The notes: generated by a model not told the origin, from the letters alone. A stretch of DNA of 64,000 nucleotides from Neoceratodus forsteri (GCA_016271365.2 CM057451.1:366007501-366071500); one strand, 5' to 3'; shown: positions 23,116-34,555, numbered from the stretch's first letter. Made by a program: numbers and translations.

Positions 23116-23395
23116 TCCTTTTAGCTGAATGGTTAGAGCTACGGCCTTTGGGACTCAAGATCCCAGGTTTCATTCCAAACAAGCACTGAAGGTGGGTCTG
23201 CCCACTTTAAGGGGACAGACATAAGTCTTAGCACCCCCACTGATCCACCTACCAACAGGTTTCACTTGTTGTTACACATAATCTTGTACCCTGTTGTGTT
23301 TATTTTCTTTTATACTGTGTTTGGTAATGCTGTTTCTTACCTTGTTGCCTACTTAATATAATAACGGAAGTTAAAAAAACAAATAAACAAACAAG
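23116..23395 (+). mobile_element. tRNA-derived SINE
   Basis: TAGCTGAATGGTTAGAGC (23122 onward) is an A-box-like sequence and GGTTTCATTCC (23166-23176) a B-box-like one, at tRNA-like spacing. An unrelated body and an A-rich tail (about 23372-23395) follow. A true tRNA gene is unlikely because no acceptor stem closes and the tail is SINE-like. Internal pol III promoter boxes are expected to drive it. Confidence 0.72.
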
Positions 23396-23657
23396 ACTTT
23401 CTGTACCAAGTCCCAACCCCTCTGCCTGTGGAGACGAAGTTCTGGGCACCTACAGTATGTTCCCAAGTGACAGAACTTGGACTCCACTGACTTGAAATCC
23501 TGTACATTTTAACAATATGTTTAAAGCTAAATTACACACACACTACTTAAACCCTGTTCACTGTTTATCTCTAATTTGATTCTGTTTAGCGAGAGTGCTG
23601 AAGTAATATTACGTAAGCAGTTTTTAGCTCTGTTTGCATTGTGTTCTCAGGTACAAT

Positions 23658-23790
23658 AATTAAGCAATAAGGTACGGCCAGGGGTTATGTTAATGTTCTA
23701 GTTAATCACCCACTGAGGGTGTAATGTGGCACGAGGCATAGCCTCCAGAACATTAACATGACCCCTGGGAGTACCTTACTGCTTTTATTA
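23658..23790. repeat. Stem-loop repeat, about 133 bp
   Basis: 23658-23700 pairs with 23746-23790; CAGGGGTTATGTTAATGTTCT mirrors AGAACATTAACATGACCCCTG with one or two mismatches. The loop holds a smaller hairpin (CACCCACTGAGGGTG). No ORF. Confidence 0.85.
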
Positions 23791-24305
23791 AAAGGGGGGC
23801 TAGTAAAAATATCTGTATTTTTACAGTTTGCAAAACGTTCTGAGCATTTTCACTTACTTTGTAGTAAAATAGTCCATCTGCAGCTGTTTGGGAGCTGGAG
23901 TGCAGTCACGTCCCCATTGCCATGGATACAGTCTTGCCCGTGACAGGACACCCAGAAATGGAAAGCAAGGGGTAAGTGAGAAATGTGCAGTAAACTGCAG
24001 AGGTAAAAATAAGTCTGGAGTGGTTCTTAAGAGAGGTGGTGAGTGCCCGACCTTTACTTGTTATAGAGGGAAAAAGTCGCGTTCGTAACTGAGTTTACAC
24101 ATTACATTAGTTAAAAGTCCTTTCAGTGTTTGAATGTCATTTTTCCTACGACAGTAAAGCATGGCAACCGTGACACAATCACACTTATGCCTCACAGCTG
24201 CGCCGGAACAGCAATCGGTTCAGTAAACAGTACGCATCTGCTATAACAAAAAGGGAAAGTCTGTCTAACAGTGCTAGGTGAAAAGATCAGGTTAAACACT
24301 GAACA

Positions 24306-24484
24306 GCCAGAAATGCCAACAATTTTGTTAAGCCGTACTGCGGCTGTTAATTTAAAAGTCTTCACCCATTTGCCAGAAATGTCAACAATTCTGTTAAGTC
24401 GCACTGCCGCTTTTAATTTAAAAGCTCTGCTTGCTGACTCGCAAGAAATGCCAGCAGTGTTATTAAACTGCACCGCTGCTTGCC
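24306..24484 (+). repeat. Tandem repeat, about 2.7 units of 66-69 bp
   Basis: Units begin at 24306, 24372 and 24441 with GCCAGAAATG or GCAAGAAATG. Each contains a TTAAG/TTAAA block, a CTGC block and TTTAAAAG. The units differ by several substitutions, so the array is old. Confidence 0.82.
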
Positions 24485-25905
24485 ATGCTCACAAAACGAC
24501 AATTTTGTAGGTCTGCAGCCATCTTTAAAGTTTTTTTATTAAAATTTGCACTTCATGTACATATGATAGAAAGAGAGAACAAAAAAATCAGCTCATCACT
24601 GCACTGCCATGTAACTGTCCAACAATGAATCCACACAGAAATCATAATGTACTACTGGGTTTAAAATGCACAATGAATAAGAGAGTGATGGTGGTGAGCA
24701 GGGAAATATTGTGTGAAAAACTTTTGAGTCAGGGTAGCAGGGATCCCATACACACATAAGGCACTGTAACTTTTACATTTACCATAGGTCCAGCGGCAGT
24801 TTCAATGGCGACTCTATGATCGAAACTTGGAATGCTGAAAAATGTAGAACCTGCAAAATCAATACTCTGGTAAGGAGGCTCTACAAGCATATTAATTAAA
24901 GGTTAATGTAGGGCTCTCAGAATGCTGATAACCTATCAGATTACAGCATTTCTGAGACCCTTTTAATAAGCTAGGTTTGCACACCTATTCATTGTTGTTA
25001 CTGATGCGAGCAGCTACTTTCCCTGTAGATGACAATGCTGTGCCTTGGTCGGCTGCCTGGGGGAGGAGGAGGAATATCTGGCAGCCTACTCTGCCTCCCT
25101 CCCTCCCTGGGAGTGGATCACCTAACCTCTGTGATGTTGTTGGCCACCAGCCAGCTCCAGTGTGGGATCCAAGGCTACGTTTGTCAGTCCCATTCTCCCA
25201 GGTGGCAGCATATCAGGGTAAGCCCCCTATTTGTTACACAGGTACGTGTGCTCACTGTCAGCTCATACGGCAGCCAACCGAGGAGGTAAGAAGAGGGCAG
25301 TACCAGACCCCAAGCACCCTGGTAAGAGGGGGTATGAAGGGTGCAATGACAGTTACATAAACTTCCAAACTGTTAATCTTTTGTTTTCTTCCCCCTTTAT
25401 TTTCCTACTGCTTTACCAGCTGCCCAGGGAAAGGATTACTGGCATTTTCTCTACTGAATCACTTTGAAAAAGTTATTAGTCTGACACACTCACCCAGTGT
25501 GAACTGATTTTGTGTCTATTCATTTCATCTGATAGCTATAAATTATCAAATATCCATCCAACATTTCCTGTCTTCTACCAAATACTTCCTCATGGAACTG
25601 CTGTTCAGTTCCATTAACATGAAATTAAACAAAATTAATTGTCTATTGCTTGATTTTGACAAACATAATATACTGTGTCAAATTACTCTCAACTGCTCAC
25701 TAGGGAATAGGGTCAAATTACCCTATATGCTGTAGTTACTATTTACTCGGAACCAAAATCACAAATATTTTTCATCTCCGAGTTCCACAAATACATTTTA
25801 AATTCACAGTTTTCAACTTAACATATCTCAGACATTTTTTAACCACAAATATGCGACAATATTTAACCTGAAGTCACAACAGAGCAAATTTTGACTTCAC
25901 CAGTT
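24485..25905. other. Intron-like sequence, no gene supported
   Basis: ORFs around 24977-25467 are low-complexity or motif-free and show no consistent exon signals. Nothing else was recognised. Confidence 0.45.
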
Positions 25906-26072
25906 TTGGTGGCGGGGTTCAGGGTATGGTGGGACAGGCAAATGGCCACAGAGAGGGAAGGATGCAAATGTAAGACAGCAGGATGGTCACTGGGGCCTCT
26001 GCAGTGGGTAGGGTGGGCAGACTAGATGGGCCACTGGGCCTTCTCTGCTGTCACTTTCTATAGTCCTGTTAG
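25906..26072 (+). repeat. Interspersed repeat fragment, LINE/SINE 3' end-like
   Basis: The string CAGACTAGATGGGCCACTG followed by a TCTCTGCTGTCA-type ending is a phrase I associate with a common vertebrate LINE/SINE 3' end. A degenerate partner occurs at 35794-35835 (GACTAGGTGGGCCGGACGG, then TTTTCTGCC). Family not determined. Confidence 0.45.
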
Positions 26073-26479
26073 ATATTATGTATAAAGAAAAATATATGAA
26101 TACTTCCTACTGCTTCCATGTGTGCACATGAAAATACGTGATACCTTTAGTATCAAACACTTATTCCCTTCTGTACTTCTGGTTCATACTAGCCATATAT
26201 AAACAATATATTCAAATTCCTATAGGAATTGCTCTTTTTTGATCATCCCTAAAACACTGAAAAGAGAAAGTGGTTCAACATAAAGATGGTGGGGGAAGCA
26301 AAACACACAAGATGAGGGTCTTTACTTCAGGAGGGCAGATTTTTTTTTAAATGGGTGAATGCCTCAGAGACTACCTAGTGGGGGGAGGGGGAAATGACCT
26401 GGGCAGGCTAAGCTGAGGGAAGGCATTGTGAAGGCAACAAATCTCTGTGCAAATGAAGTGAACAAACAAGAGAAAAAAA

Positions 26480-26725
26480 GAGACTGTTATGGTTCTCGAA
26501 GGAAGTGGCTGAAAAGGTAAAGGCTACAAGGGTTGCTTTCAGGAAGTGTAAAGAGATGCAGAGGGAAGAGGACAGGGAGGCGTGTAAGGAGAAGAAGAGG
26601 GAGGGGTCTCATTGAAGCACCAGGGGCACTGGAGAGGGGGAGGTAGACACAAATCCTCTTTACAGAGGAGAGCGTCCTGAAGGGACTCTAAAATCTGAAA
26701 GTCGATAAAGCTATGGGGCCAGATG
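26480..26725 (+). pseudogene. CR1-like LINE fragment upstream of DIRS copy B1
   Basis: It ends in coding for Asp-Lys-Ala-Met-Gly-Pro-Asp, the conserved phrase before RT motif 1 of CR1-clade LINEs. The upstream portion is Lys/Glu-rich and degenerate. The Gly codon is split at 26725 and completed at 32285 on the far side of B1. Confidence 0.78.
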
Positions 26726-26935
26726 AAAAAATTACTCACCTTAGTAATGTTGTTTCTTCTAATGGAGTCTTGCTATATTATGACATATGCAGTGAGTCCC
26801 AACCTTCGAACTGCTCCGGAGGTGAAAGAGTTAACTTTCCATGCCAGGCATGGAACGCTGAGCTCAAGCTCGGTTGAAACTCTGTCTGTTGTTCTTCAAA
26901 CTCAAACCGTCAGATCTTTATGAGCTAAACTCACT
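26726..26935 (-). repeat. Copy B1 left inverted terminal repeat
   Basis: It starts with an A-run then TTACTCACCTTAGTAATG and is complementary to 32088-32284. Confidence 0.88.
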
Positions 26936-27173
26936 GAGGTCCTGTGTGGAAGCTGTAAACCTACACTAGCCAACTGGCTACTAAACATAAGAACACATTT
27001 TTTGGTCCCAAAACAAAGACTCAAGTCAGGAGACCCAAAAAATGAAAAACACAACGCCAAGTCACTCCAAAAAAGGAGGGGTGAAAACAACAAGGTGGGC
27101 ATCTACTAAGTGCCAACACTGCATTGCCCAACCACATCCCAAAAACAGAGGTTCTGAGAGGGACAGGCGGGGG

Positions 27174-27266
27174 TCATAATATAGCAAGACTCCATTAGAA
27201 GAAACAACATTACTAAGGTGAGTAATTTTTCTTCAAACAACATGAAGTCTTGCTATATTATGTTAT
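27174..27266 (-). repeat. Copy B1 ICR
   Basis: GGTGAGTAATTTTT (left-end complement) runs straight into CTTCAAACAACATG (right-end complement), so the two termini are joined without a gap. Confidence 0.92.
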
Positions 27267-27359
27267 ATCTGAACTACACAGCAGTACCTCCATGGAGGAG
27301 GTCAGAACCTACTTAGGAAAATAGGCTCTGAAGCACAGCTGTACAGAGCGAACATCCTC

Positions 27360-28420
27360 CTAACTGGATGTCAGGAGTAATGCTTGGTAAAAGTGAACTA
27401 TTTTCCAGGTAGCTGCTTGACATATTTTTAGAATAGGGATGTCCCTGGCAGCAGCCAGGGAAGCAGCTGTACCTCTGGTAGAGTGAGCCCTCAGGCCTGA
27501 GGGAGGAACCTTACCCAGCTTTTCATAACAGAATTGGATACAAGAGACAATCCACCTGGCAATGGATCTTTTAGTGGCAGGTTTCCCTTTACCAACCTCA
27601 CCATACGTGAGGAACAGTTGGAGGGAGTCAAACCTGTGACCCTTGGTACGCTCTATGTGGTAACTAAGGGATCTCTTCACATCTAAACTGTGCAGCCTCC
27701 TCTTGCCAGAGGAGGAATGGTCAGTGAAGTACACTGGAAGAGATATAGATTGATTAAGGTGGAAATCTGAAACCACCTTAGGCAAGAACTTCCTGTTAGT
27801 CCTGAGGACCACCTTATCTCTATGAAAGGAGATAAAATCAGGCTCCACTGACAAGGCTTGTAATTCACTTATGCGTCTGGCAGAAGTAATAGCTTCAGAA
27901 ACACAGTCTTCCAAGTCAAGTACTTAAGCTCAGTTGAAGACAAAGGCTCAAGGGGGTTGCATAAGCTGAGCAATGCAAACATTAAGATCCCAGGCAGGGC
28001 AGGGTCCCTGAATGGAGGTTGGTAAGAAACAATCCTTAAAAACTTGGAGAATACAGGATGAGCTGAAAGAGAAGAGGGTTTACCTGCTGAAATAAAGGCA
28101 GACACAGCTGCCAAATGTACTTTTAGGGTAGCTGGTCTCAGCCCCAAGATATTTAAATGGACCATATAAACCAGGACTGTGGGTAAATCAGCAGATTCTG
28201 GGGAAATATGCTTCCCAGAACACCATATGGAAAACCTCTTCCATTTGGAATTATAGGTAGCCCTGGTGGAAGGTTTCCTAGAAGCCTTCAGAATATCCAT
28301 TACACCTTGGGAGAGGTGTAGATCAGCAAACTCTAACTCTTCAAGAGCCAGGCCTTAAGATTGAGAGATTTGAGGTTCGGGTACCAAACCCTCCCTGAGC
28401 ACAGGTTAACAGGTTGTGAT
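27360..28420 (-). pseudogene. Copy B1 tyrosine recombinase (broken)
   Basis: It lies in two main frames, 28300-27869 and 27914-27360. The Lys-Trp-Lys-Arg-Phe N-terminal box, Thr-Ser-Ala-Arg-Arg (first catalytic Arg) and His-Ser-Thr-Arg box are readable. The final part with the catalytic Tyr is frameshifted near 27400. A second frameshift lies near 27900. Compared with B2 several single-base deletions are obvious. Confidence 0.87.
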
Positions 28421-30400
28421 TCCTGGGAAGACACAGGGAAGATGGACTGCAAGGACAGTAGGAGTGGATATCAGGGTTGTCTGGCCCAATCTGGAGCAAT
28501 CAGGATCATCTTGCAGGATTGAGATCTGATTTTGACTAGCACTTTGAACAGGAGGGAAGGGAAGCATGAGAACTTCCTTCCCAATTGAGAACTAAGGCAT
28601 CCAGAGGACTGAGACCAACACTGGGGCCTGCAGCAAAAAAGGGGAAGTCGGTGATTGCCTGGGGCTGCAAAAAGATCTATCTGCGGGGTGCCCCATCTGG
28701 CAAATATCACCTCCAAGACCAGGGGGTCCAGTGACCATTCGTGATGGCCCTGGGAAATCCTGCTGAGAGCATCTGCCAGGACATTGTCCTTTCCTGGGAG
28801 GTGAACTGCTGTGAGGGAGGTGTTCAGGGAGTAAGCCAGAGACCACAACTTCATTGCTTCGGTGCACAAGGCCGTAGACTGAGTGCCTCCTTGCTTGTTG
28901 ATGTACCACATTGTGGTGGTGTTGTCTGTTCTGACCTGTACAACTTTGTTCTGAACAGATTTGGAAAAAACTTGAAGTGTTAGAAAAACTGCTCTGAGTT
29001 CCAACAGGTTGATGTGGAGCAGAGATTCCTGAAGGGACCACAATCCCTGGGTAGTGAGGTCGCCCATGTGAGCTCCCACCCCAAGAGGATGCATCTGTAG
29101 TAAGGATTAAGGTGAGACTGAGTGACAAGGAACCCCTTGTCTCAGATTGCTCTGATCCTGCCACCACTGTAGGGCATGGATCAGGGTTCAAGTTACTGGG
29201 ATCAATTTGGTTAGAGGGTCTTTCCTTTGAGACCAAAGGCTCTCAAATGGAACTGGATGTCCCTCATCTGAAATCTTGCTCCCTGCACTACTGCTGTAGA
29301 AGCAGCCATGTGCCCCAGGAGCTAGTGAGAATGCCTTGCTGGTGAGAGACCTGCAGTGTGAATGAGGAGGCCAGAGAGACCAGGATCCTTGCCTGTCAAA
29401 GGAAGGAAGGCTCTGGCTTTCTCTGTGTTCAGCTCTGCGCCTATGAAGGTGAGGGCTGGACGAGGCTCTAGGACTGACTTTGAAGATTCAGGAGGAAACC
29501 TAGAGGTGAGCAGTTGCTGAGTTATCTGTAGATGTAACTTGACTTGGTCTGGAGACTGGCCTACTATGAGCCAGTCGTCCGAAGTAAGGAAGATGGCAAT
29601 TTTTGCCTTCTTAGGGAAGCAACTGCTACTGCCAGGCATTTTGTGAATACCCTTGGAGCAGAGGTGAGGCCAAAGGGCATTGCTCTGAACTGGTAATGGC
29701 CTGAGGGCAGCTCGAACCTGAGGTACCTTCGATGGGAGCTTCTGATGAGAATATGGAAGTAGGCATCCTTGAGGTCCAGGGCTAGCCAGTCCCTGGCCTT
29801 AGAAGGTAGAATAATTCCCAGAGTCACCATTTTGAATTTTGGTTTTAAAGGTGCTTGTTTAAATATCAGAGATCTAGGATGGGCCACCATTCTCCTGTCT
29901 TTTTTGGGGTAAGGAAGTACCTGGAGTATAAGCCTTTGCCCTGGTGTGGGGTGGAACCCTTTCACAGCTCTGAGAGCCAGGAGGAAGAGACCTCTGCCTC
30001 TAGGGCAGAAGTACCTCTGGTGGATTTGCAGGTGGAAAGGATCTGGTTCTCATCTTTGGAAATTTTAAGCTGAGAACCAGTCCTGGCTTACTACTTCAGG
30101 ACCCACTTGTCTGATGTCAGAGACTTCCAGTCCTGGACAAAGTAAGCCAGCCTGCCCCACAGGTGGCTAGAGAATCCGGCCCTAGCAACCCCATCAGGGT
30201 GCCTGCTTGGCAGGGCTTTGGGCTAAGGGGTGGAAGCAGGGCTGCTTGTGCCCCGTCTGCCTCTCCTCTAAAGACCCCTCTGGGCATAAGCAGAGAGCGC
30301 TGGAGGCAGTAAAGGCCTATGAAAAGACCTGCCCCTGCCTGGAAAGCTGCCTTTGAGGAGTGGCCTGCCTTTCCTTGGCCTGTGCACTCCTATAGGTGGT
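28339..30400 (-). pseudogene. Copy B1 pol: RT, RNase H, Dam-like domain (broken)
   Basis: RT pieces lie at 29965-29564 (Phe-Gly-Leu-Thr-Ser-Ala-Pro-Arg-Val-Phe motif) and 29639-29322. RNase H at 29094-28740 carries Asn-Leu-Leu-Glu-Leu-Arg, Val-Arg-Thr-Asp and Leu-Ala-Asp-Ala-Leu-Ser-Arg. A Trp-Gly-Thr-Pro...Asp-Leu-Phe-Ala-Ala methyltransferase-like tail follows. In contrast to B2, the Trp codon after Gly-His-His-Glu is intact here. Frameshifts break the gene in at least four places, one of them inside the motif C region. Confidence 0.87.
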
Positions 30401-31729
30401 CTATACTCATCCATTTTCTTCATGTAATTCTCTGTCTGCTCCCCAAACAGAGAATTACCCACAACAGGAAAATCCATGGCCTTAGTCTGGGTATCCTGTG
30501 ATAGGCTAGTACATCTGAGCCAAGCCATTCTGCGAAGTGCCACAGATGTAGCCATAACTCTTGATGACACATCATTAGAGTCCACTGCAGCATGGAATTG
30601 CACCTTGGATGCCTCAATACCATCAGCAGCCACCTGCTCCAACTTCTTGGCAAGCTGGCCAGGGACCTGTTTTGCTAGAGCTATAACAGTATCCCATCTG
30701 GATTTCTGATATCTAGCAACATAAGCCATATAATTTGCCTGTCTGAGTCCCAAGGATGCTGCCATGTACTGTTTCTTTGCCATGGCATCAATCCTCCTGG
30801 AGTCCTTGTCAGGGGGGTGTGAAGCCAAGGGAATATTTGACTTGTCACAGGCTGCAGCCTGCACTACCCCAATATGGCTGCATTGTTGTGTAAGGAACTC
30901 CGTATCAGAGCCTGACAATGTGTACCTCTTGTCCATTCTCTTATCCACAGGAGGTATAGTGTGAGGAGTTTTTAGAATTTTAACTGCCTTTTCCCAAAGA
31001 TTTATGCAAAGAATATCCATCATTCACATAGTCAGGCTCCTCTTGATCATCCACAGCTTCCTCCATAGGGAGCTGGAGGTTTCAACCACTTTTTATAAAA
31101 CATAAAATAGAAGGGACTCCAGAAAGCCTGAGGAGAACACTCCTGAAGGTCTGTCTGGGGAGATGTCCGGGTCAATGAGCACATCAGACTTTCAAATCCA
31201 TTCCTCTCCTCTACTCCTCTTCCCCTCCTCCGGTGCGTAATATTCCTCTAAATCATACTCCTGAACCGGTGGAACCGCGGCGAACCGATGTCGCTTACCT
31301 GATGGTGCGGTTTGGTGAACTGGGAAGCGACTGGACAATTTTAATCGCTTTGGCTATTTCTTCAGCGGTTGGAGAGAAAGTTTTGGCTCCACCAGCTGAC
31401 TTCCTAGTCCTTTTGCTGGAACCGACTCCTCGGAGTCGGATCTCCTGCCGAGAAGTCTAGCCTGGTCAGAGGCACTCCCCTCCGGTTCGGTTGGAACGAA
31501 CCGGGCTAATATCGGTTCAGCGGACTTTTGGCCTCCTTTCCCTGAGCCTACAACTCTCTTTTCCAGGGTAGCTGGGGAAAATTTTTACAAATCTGGCAGT
31601 CTGCATTGGGTGGTCAAGCCCCAGACAAACACAGGTGGTGTGGGGGTCAGCCTTGGCAAAGACTTCCTCATAGACACTGCAGTGTTGAAACCCAGTGGTC
31701 CCGGTTTTTCTTTTGGGTTTCTCAGACAT
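30268..31729 (-). pseudogene. Copy B1 gag
   Basis: The start at 31729 reads Met-Ser-Glu-Lys-Pro-Lys-Arg-Lys and is shared with B2. A Cys/His finger follows (C-x2-C-type, Asp-Pro-His-x2-Cys-x-Cys-Leu-Gly), partly damaged. A later 251-codon frame (31023-30268) carries the LAP2-alpha-like helical domain: Ala-Asn-Tyr, a Lys/Arg-rich helix, then Arg-Arg-Met-Ala-Trp-Leu-Arg and Asn-Ser-Leu-Phe-Gly-Glu-Gln. It runs on into the basic linker that begins pol, so gag and pol may be read as one polyprotein. Confidence 0.82.
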
Positions 31730-32087
31730 AGTGCCAGCCTAACCAAACTTACCCGTTTATGGCAATCCGCCAGGTAAGACCCTCTTATCAGTTCGCAACC
31801 GTGTCACGGGTCGTGGAAAAAAAACGTAATAAAATCCATTTTTTTTAGAACCGGTAACCACACTCTAAAAGACAGATTAATATATTTTAAACAACCTGAT
31901 CGGTTCAAATCGAACCGATAAACCGTTTACAAGTTCCACACAGAATAGAAATCAATGTAAAACCTATCTAGTACTCACAAATACCAAAGACAGAGTCTGA
32001 ACCGAGCGGTTGCAGTTTAAATTGGTCGAAAACTGAGAAAAACAATACTTTAACCAACAAAATGAACCGAGCAGAAGGAGAAATCTC

Positions 32088-32284
32088 TGGGCGACTGTTC
32101 AGTGAGGCAGAGATAAAGAATCTGATGGTTTGAGTTTGAAGAACAACAGACAGAGTTTCAACTGAGCTCGAGCTCAGTGTTCCATGCCTGGCATGGAAAG
32201 TTAACTCTTTCACCTCCGGAGCAGTTCGAAGGTTGGGACTCACTGCATATGTCATAATATAGCAAGACTTCATGTTGTTTGAAG
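32088..32284 (-). repeat. Copy B1 right inverted terminal repeat
   Basis: It ends in AGACTTCATGTTGTTTGAAG, directly followed by CR1 sequence. Confidence 0.88.
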
Positions 32285-32500
32285 GGGTACACCCACAGGT
32301 ACTGAGGGAGGTAAGGGAGGTCCTGGCTGCACCTCAGACAGTCCTTTTAACAACTCACTGGAAACAGGAGTGGTTCCAGAGGACTGGAGAAGGGCAGATG
32401 TATTCCCACTTCACAAAAACGGTAGCAGGGAGAAGTCTGGCAACTACAGGCCAGTAAGCGTAGCATTGGTGGTGGGGAAGCTAATTCAATCACTTCTACA
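32285..32500 (+). pseudogene. CR1-like LINE reverse transcriptase fragment (continuation)
   Basis: It resumes the CR1 frame with Val-His-Pro-Gln-Val-Leu-Arg-Glu and, after frameshifts, Val-Pro-Glu-Asp-Trp-Arg and Gly-Asn-Tyr-Arg-Pro-Val-Ser. These are CR1 RT motifs. It ends at about 32500, where a gypsy-type integrase begins. Confidence 0.85.
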
Positions 32501-33069
32501 GGTTTTCACCATTTAAAATGCTGTATGGTAGACAACCTAGAAGGCCAATAGATGTAACAAAAAAACCAGGGAAGATAACCCTATTCAAAAACAATCAGTT
32601 ACATCTTACATGTGTGTCCTGAAAAAGAAGCTGGCAAAATATGTTGAAATTGCCCATAGTAATCAGGAAGAAGCCCAAAACCAGCAGAAGGTGTATTATG
32701 ACCATGGGGTAAAAGAAAGTTTTTGAGCCAGGTGAAAAGGTCTTGCTACTGTTACCCATTACAGAAAATAAACTGTTAATAAAGTGGCAAGGGTCTTATA
32801 AAGTGCTTAGGCATACTGGCACAGTTAAATTTGAAACTGAGACCCCTGATATGAAAAATCCTACCAAGGTATACCGTGCTAACTTCCTGAAGAAATGGGT
32901 TGAAAAGACACCAAAGGCTACTTTGCTAGTTTTACCAGAAACCGATAAAAAAGATATTGATATAGCTTTTGACAGACTGGAACTAACTGTAACTGCTGAT
33001 GCTGTAAAGGTGCATGTTTCCTTAACCTCTGAACAAACTACAGGAATTCGTAATTTGCTAGACATTTAA
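32501..33069 (+). pseudogene. Gmr1-like integrase, C-terminal part
   Basis: Phe-Lys-Met-Leu-Tyr-Gly-Arg at the start is the conserved end of the integrase core. The 108-codon frame at 32743-33069 then has Lys-Trp-Gln-Gly-Ser-Tyr-Lys-Val, matching the GPY/F module, and ends with Tyr-Arg-Ala-Asn-Phe-Leu-Lys-Lys-Trp. Stops separate the two parts near 32620-32710. The catalytic D,D-E residues lie upstream and are absent. Confidence 0.8.
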
Positions 33070-33119
33070 TAATACTTTTACTACTGTGCCAAGCCAAGCA
33101 AAAGGGCTTAAGCATGTAA

Positions 33120-33830
33120 TAGTGACAGGGAATGCATGCCCTATCAGACAAAAGATATATAGACAACCAGAGTGGTTAAGGAAATACAAAAAATGAAAGA
33201 ATCGGGTATCATAGAAGAGCCGAGAAGGGCTTGGTTATCACCAATGGTCACTGTAAATAAAAAAGAAGGGGGTGTAAGAATCTACCTTGATTTTAAGAAA
33301 CTTAATCAAGTGTCAGAATTTGAAAGTTATCATATGTCCAAGACAGATGATTTGGTGCACAGATTGGGGAGTGCCAAGTACATCAGTACCCTTGATCTCA
33401 CCAAGGGTTACTGGCAAATCCCTCTAGCTAAAGAATCCAGGGACAAAACTGCATTTGCCACTCCTACTGGATTCTAGTAGTTCACCACCATGCCATTTGG
33501 TTTACATCGCGCAACCCCTACATTTCAGTGGCACATGGGTGTAATTTTATCCTCTCACACTGGTTATTGTGCTGCATACCTGAATGATGTCCTGGTGTAC
33601 AGTGCAGACTGGAAAAGACACCTGGAACACCTACGAGCAGTTATCCAGTCTATCAAAAAGACAGGTCTGACAATTAATCCTAATAAATACACATTGGGCA
33701 TGCAGGAAACCAGATATTTAGGCTATGTTTTGGGAAAGGGAGCAGTAAAGCCAGAGATTTCGTAGACAGAAGCTGTAGCTAACAATCCTATCCCTAAAAC
33801 AAAAAAAACAGGTCAGTTCATTTTTAGGGC
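33120..33830 (+). pseudogene. Gmr1-like reverse transcriptase
   Basis: Two frames, 33172-33477 and 33490-33765, carry Gly-Ile-Ile-Glu-Glu, Leu-Asp-Leu-Thr-Lys-Gly-Tyr-Trp-Gln-Ile (motif A), Met-Pro-Phe-Gly-Leu (motif B) and Tyr-Leu-Asn-Asp-Val (motif C, with the first Asp changed to Asn). Stop codons at 33477 and 33765 break the gene. Confidence 0.88.
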
Positions 33831-34019
33831 TGGCTGGTTACTATCGGAGATTTGTTCCCAACTTTGTCCAGGTAGCAACTCCCCTGACCGAACTCATGAA
33901 AAAATATGATACCTGAATAATGTGAAATCCTCCCCCCCCCCCCGAGTGTGATGAAGCTTTCTGGGCCATTAAGGCTGCATTATGTTCAGCCCCCATTTTA
34001 AGAAGCTCAGACTTTAAGA

Positions 34020-34412
34020 AACCATTCTTGTTATAGACAGATGCGTCAGAGGTAGGCCTAGGTGCAGTCCTGAGTCAAAATACAGATGGGAAAGACCATC
34101 CTATTCTGTAAATAAGTAGGAAGTTGCACAACAGAGAGAAGAAGTACTCCACCACTGAAAAGGAATGTCTTGAGGCAAAGTGAGCCATGGAGTCCCTTAG
34201 GTTTTATTCACTAGGAGCCGACTTTGTACTTCAATCCTCTCTGTTGGCTAAATCAAATGAAGGCTAAAAATTCCAGAATCACAAGGTGGTACCTGGCACT
34301 ACAGCCATTTAAATTTAAAGTGATGCACAAATCTGGGAAAGAGAATGTCAATGCTGATTTTCTGTCAAGATACGGATCAGTAATTGAGAATTCTAAAGGT
34401 CGAACAAAATAA
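34020..34412 (+). pseudogene. Gmr1-like RNase H
   Basis: Thr-Asp-Ala-Ser-Glu-Val-Gly-Leu-Gly-Ala-Val-Leu-Ser-Gln, then Thr-Glu-Lys-Glu-Cys-Leu-Glu, then Gly-Lys-Glu-Asn-Val-Asn-Ala-Asp-Phe-Leu-Ser-Arg. This is the normal series of gypsy RNase H motifs. Several stops and a frameshift near 34220 are present. Confidence 0.82.
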
Positions 34413-34555
34413 AATGTACAAGTATAAACTTCCCTGTTTGCTGAACTGCATATGCACTGAACTGCAAAGGTTATAAGCTAATGTTAGAAAAGAAGTAAAA
34501 GAAAGTTTTGGAAATATGTCTTTTTTTTTTTTTTTTTTAAGACAGGTTCCATCTT

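Larger units (their letters stand above)
26726..32284 (-). mobile_element. DIRS-like retrotransposon, copy B1 (about 5.56 kb)
   Basis: It has complete ends, an ICR at 27174-27266, gag, pol and recombinase in minus-strand order. The boundaries are fixed by the CR1 reading frame, which resumes with no missing or duplicated codon. The ICR half-sites match the two ends exactly apart from the length of an A-run. It is the same family as B2 and more decayed. Confidence 0.93.

Noticed and set aside
23116..23190. Possible tRNA gene
   Set aside because: A- and B-box-like sequences exist but no acceptor or anticodon stem closes, and an A-rich tail follows, so it is called a SINE.
24977..25467. Three overlapping plus-strand ORFs of 78-127 codons
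   Set aside because: Low-complexity Gly/Pro/Leu content, no domain, no consistent splice signals.
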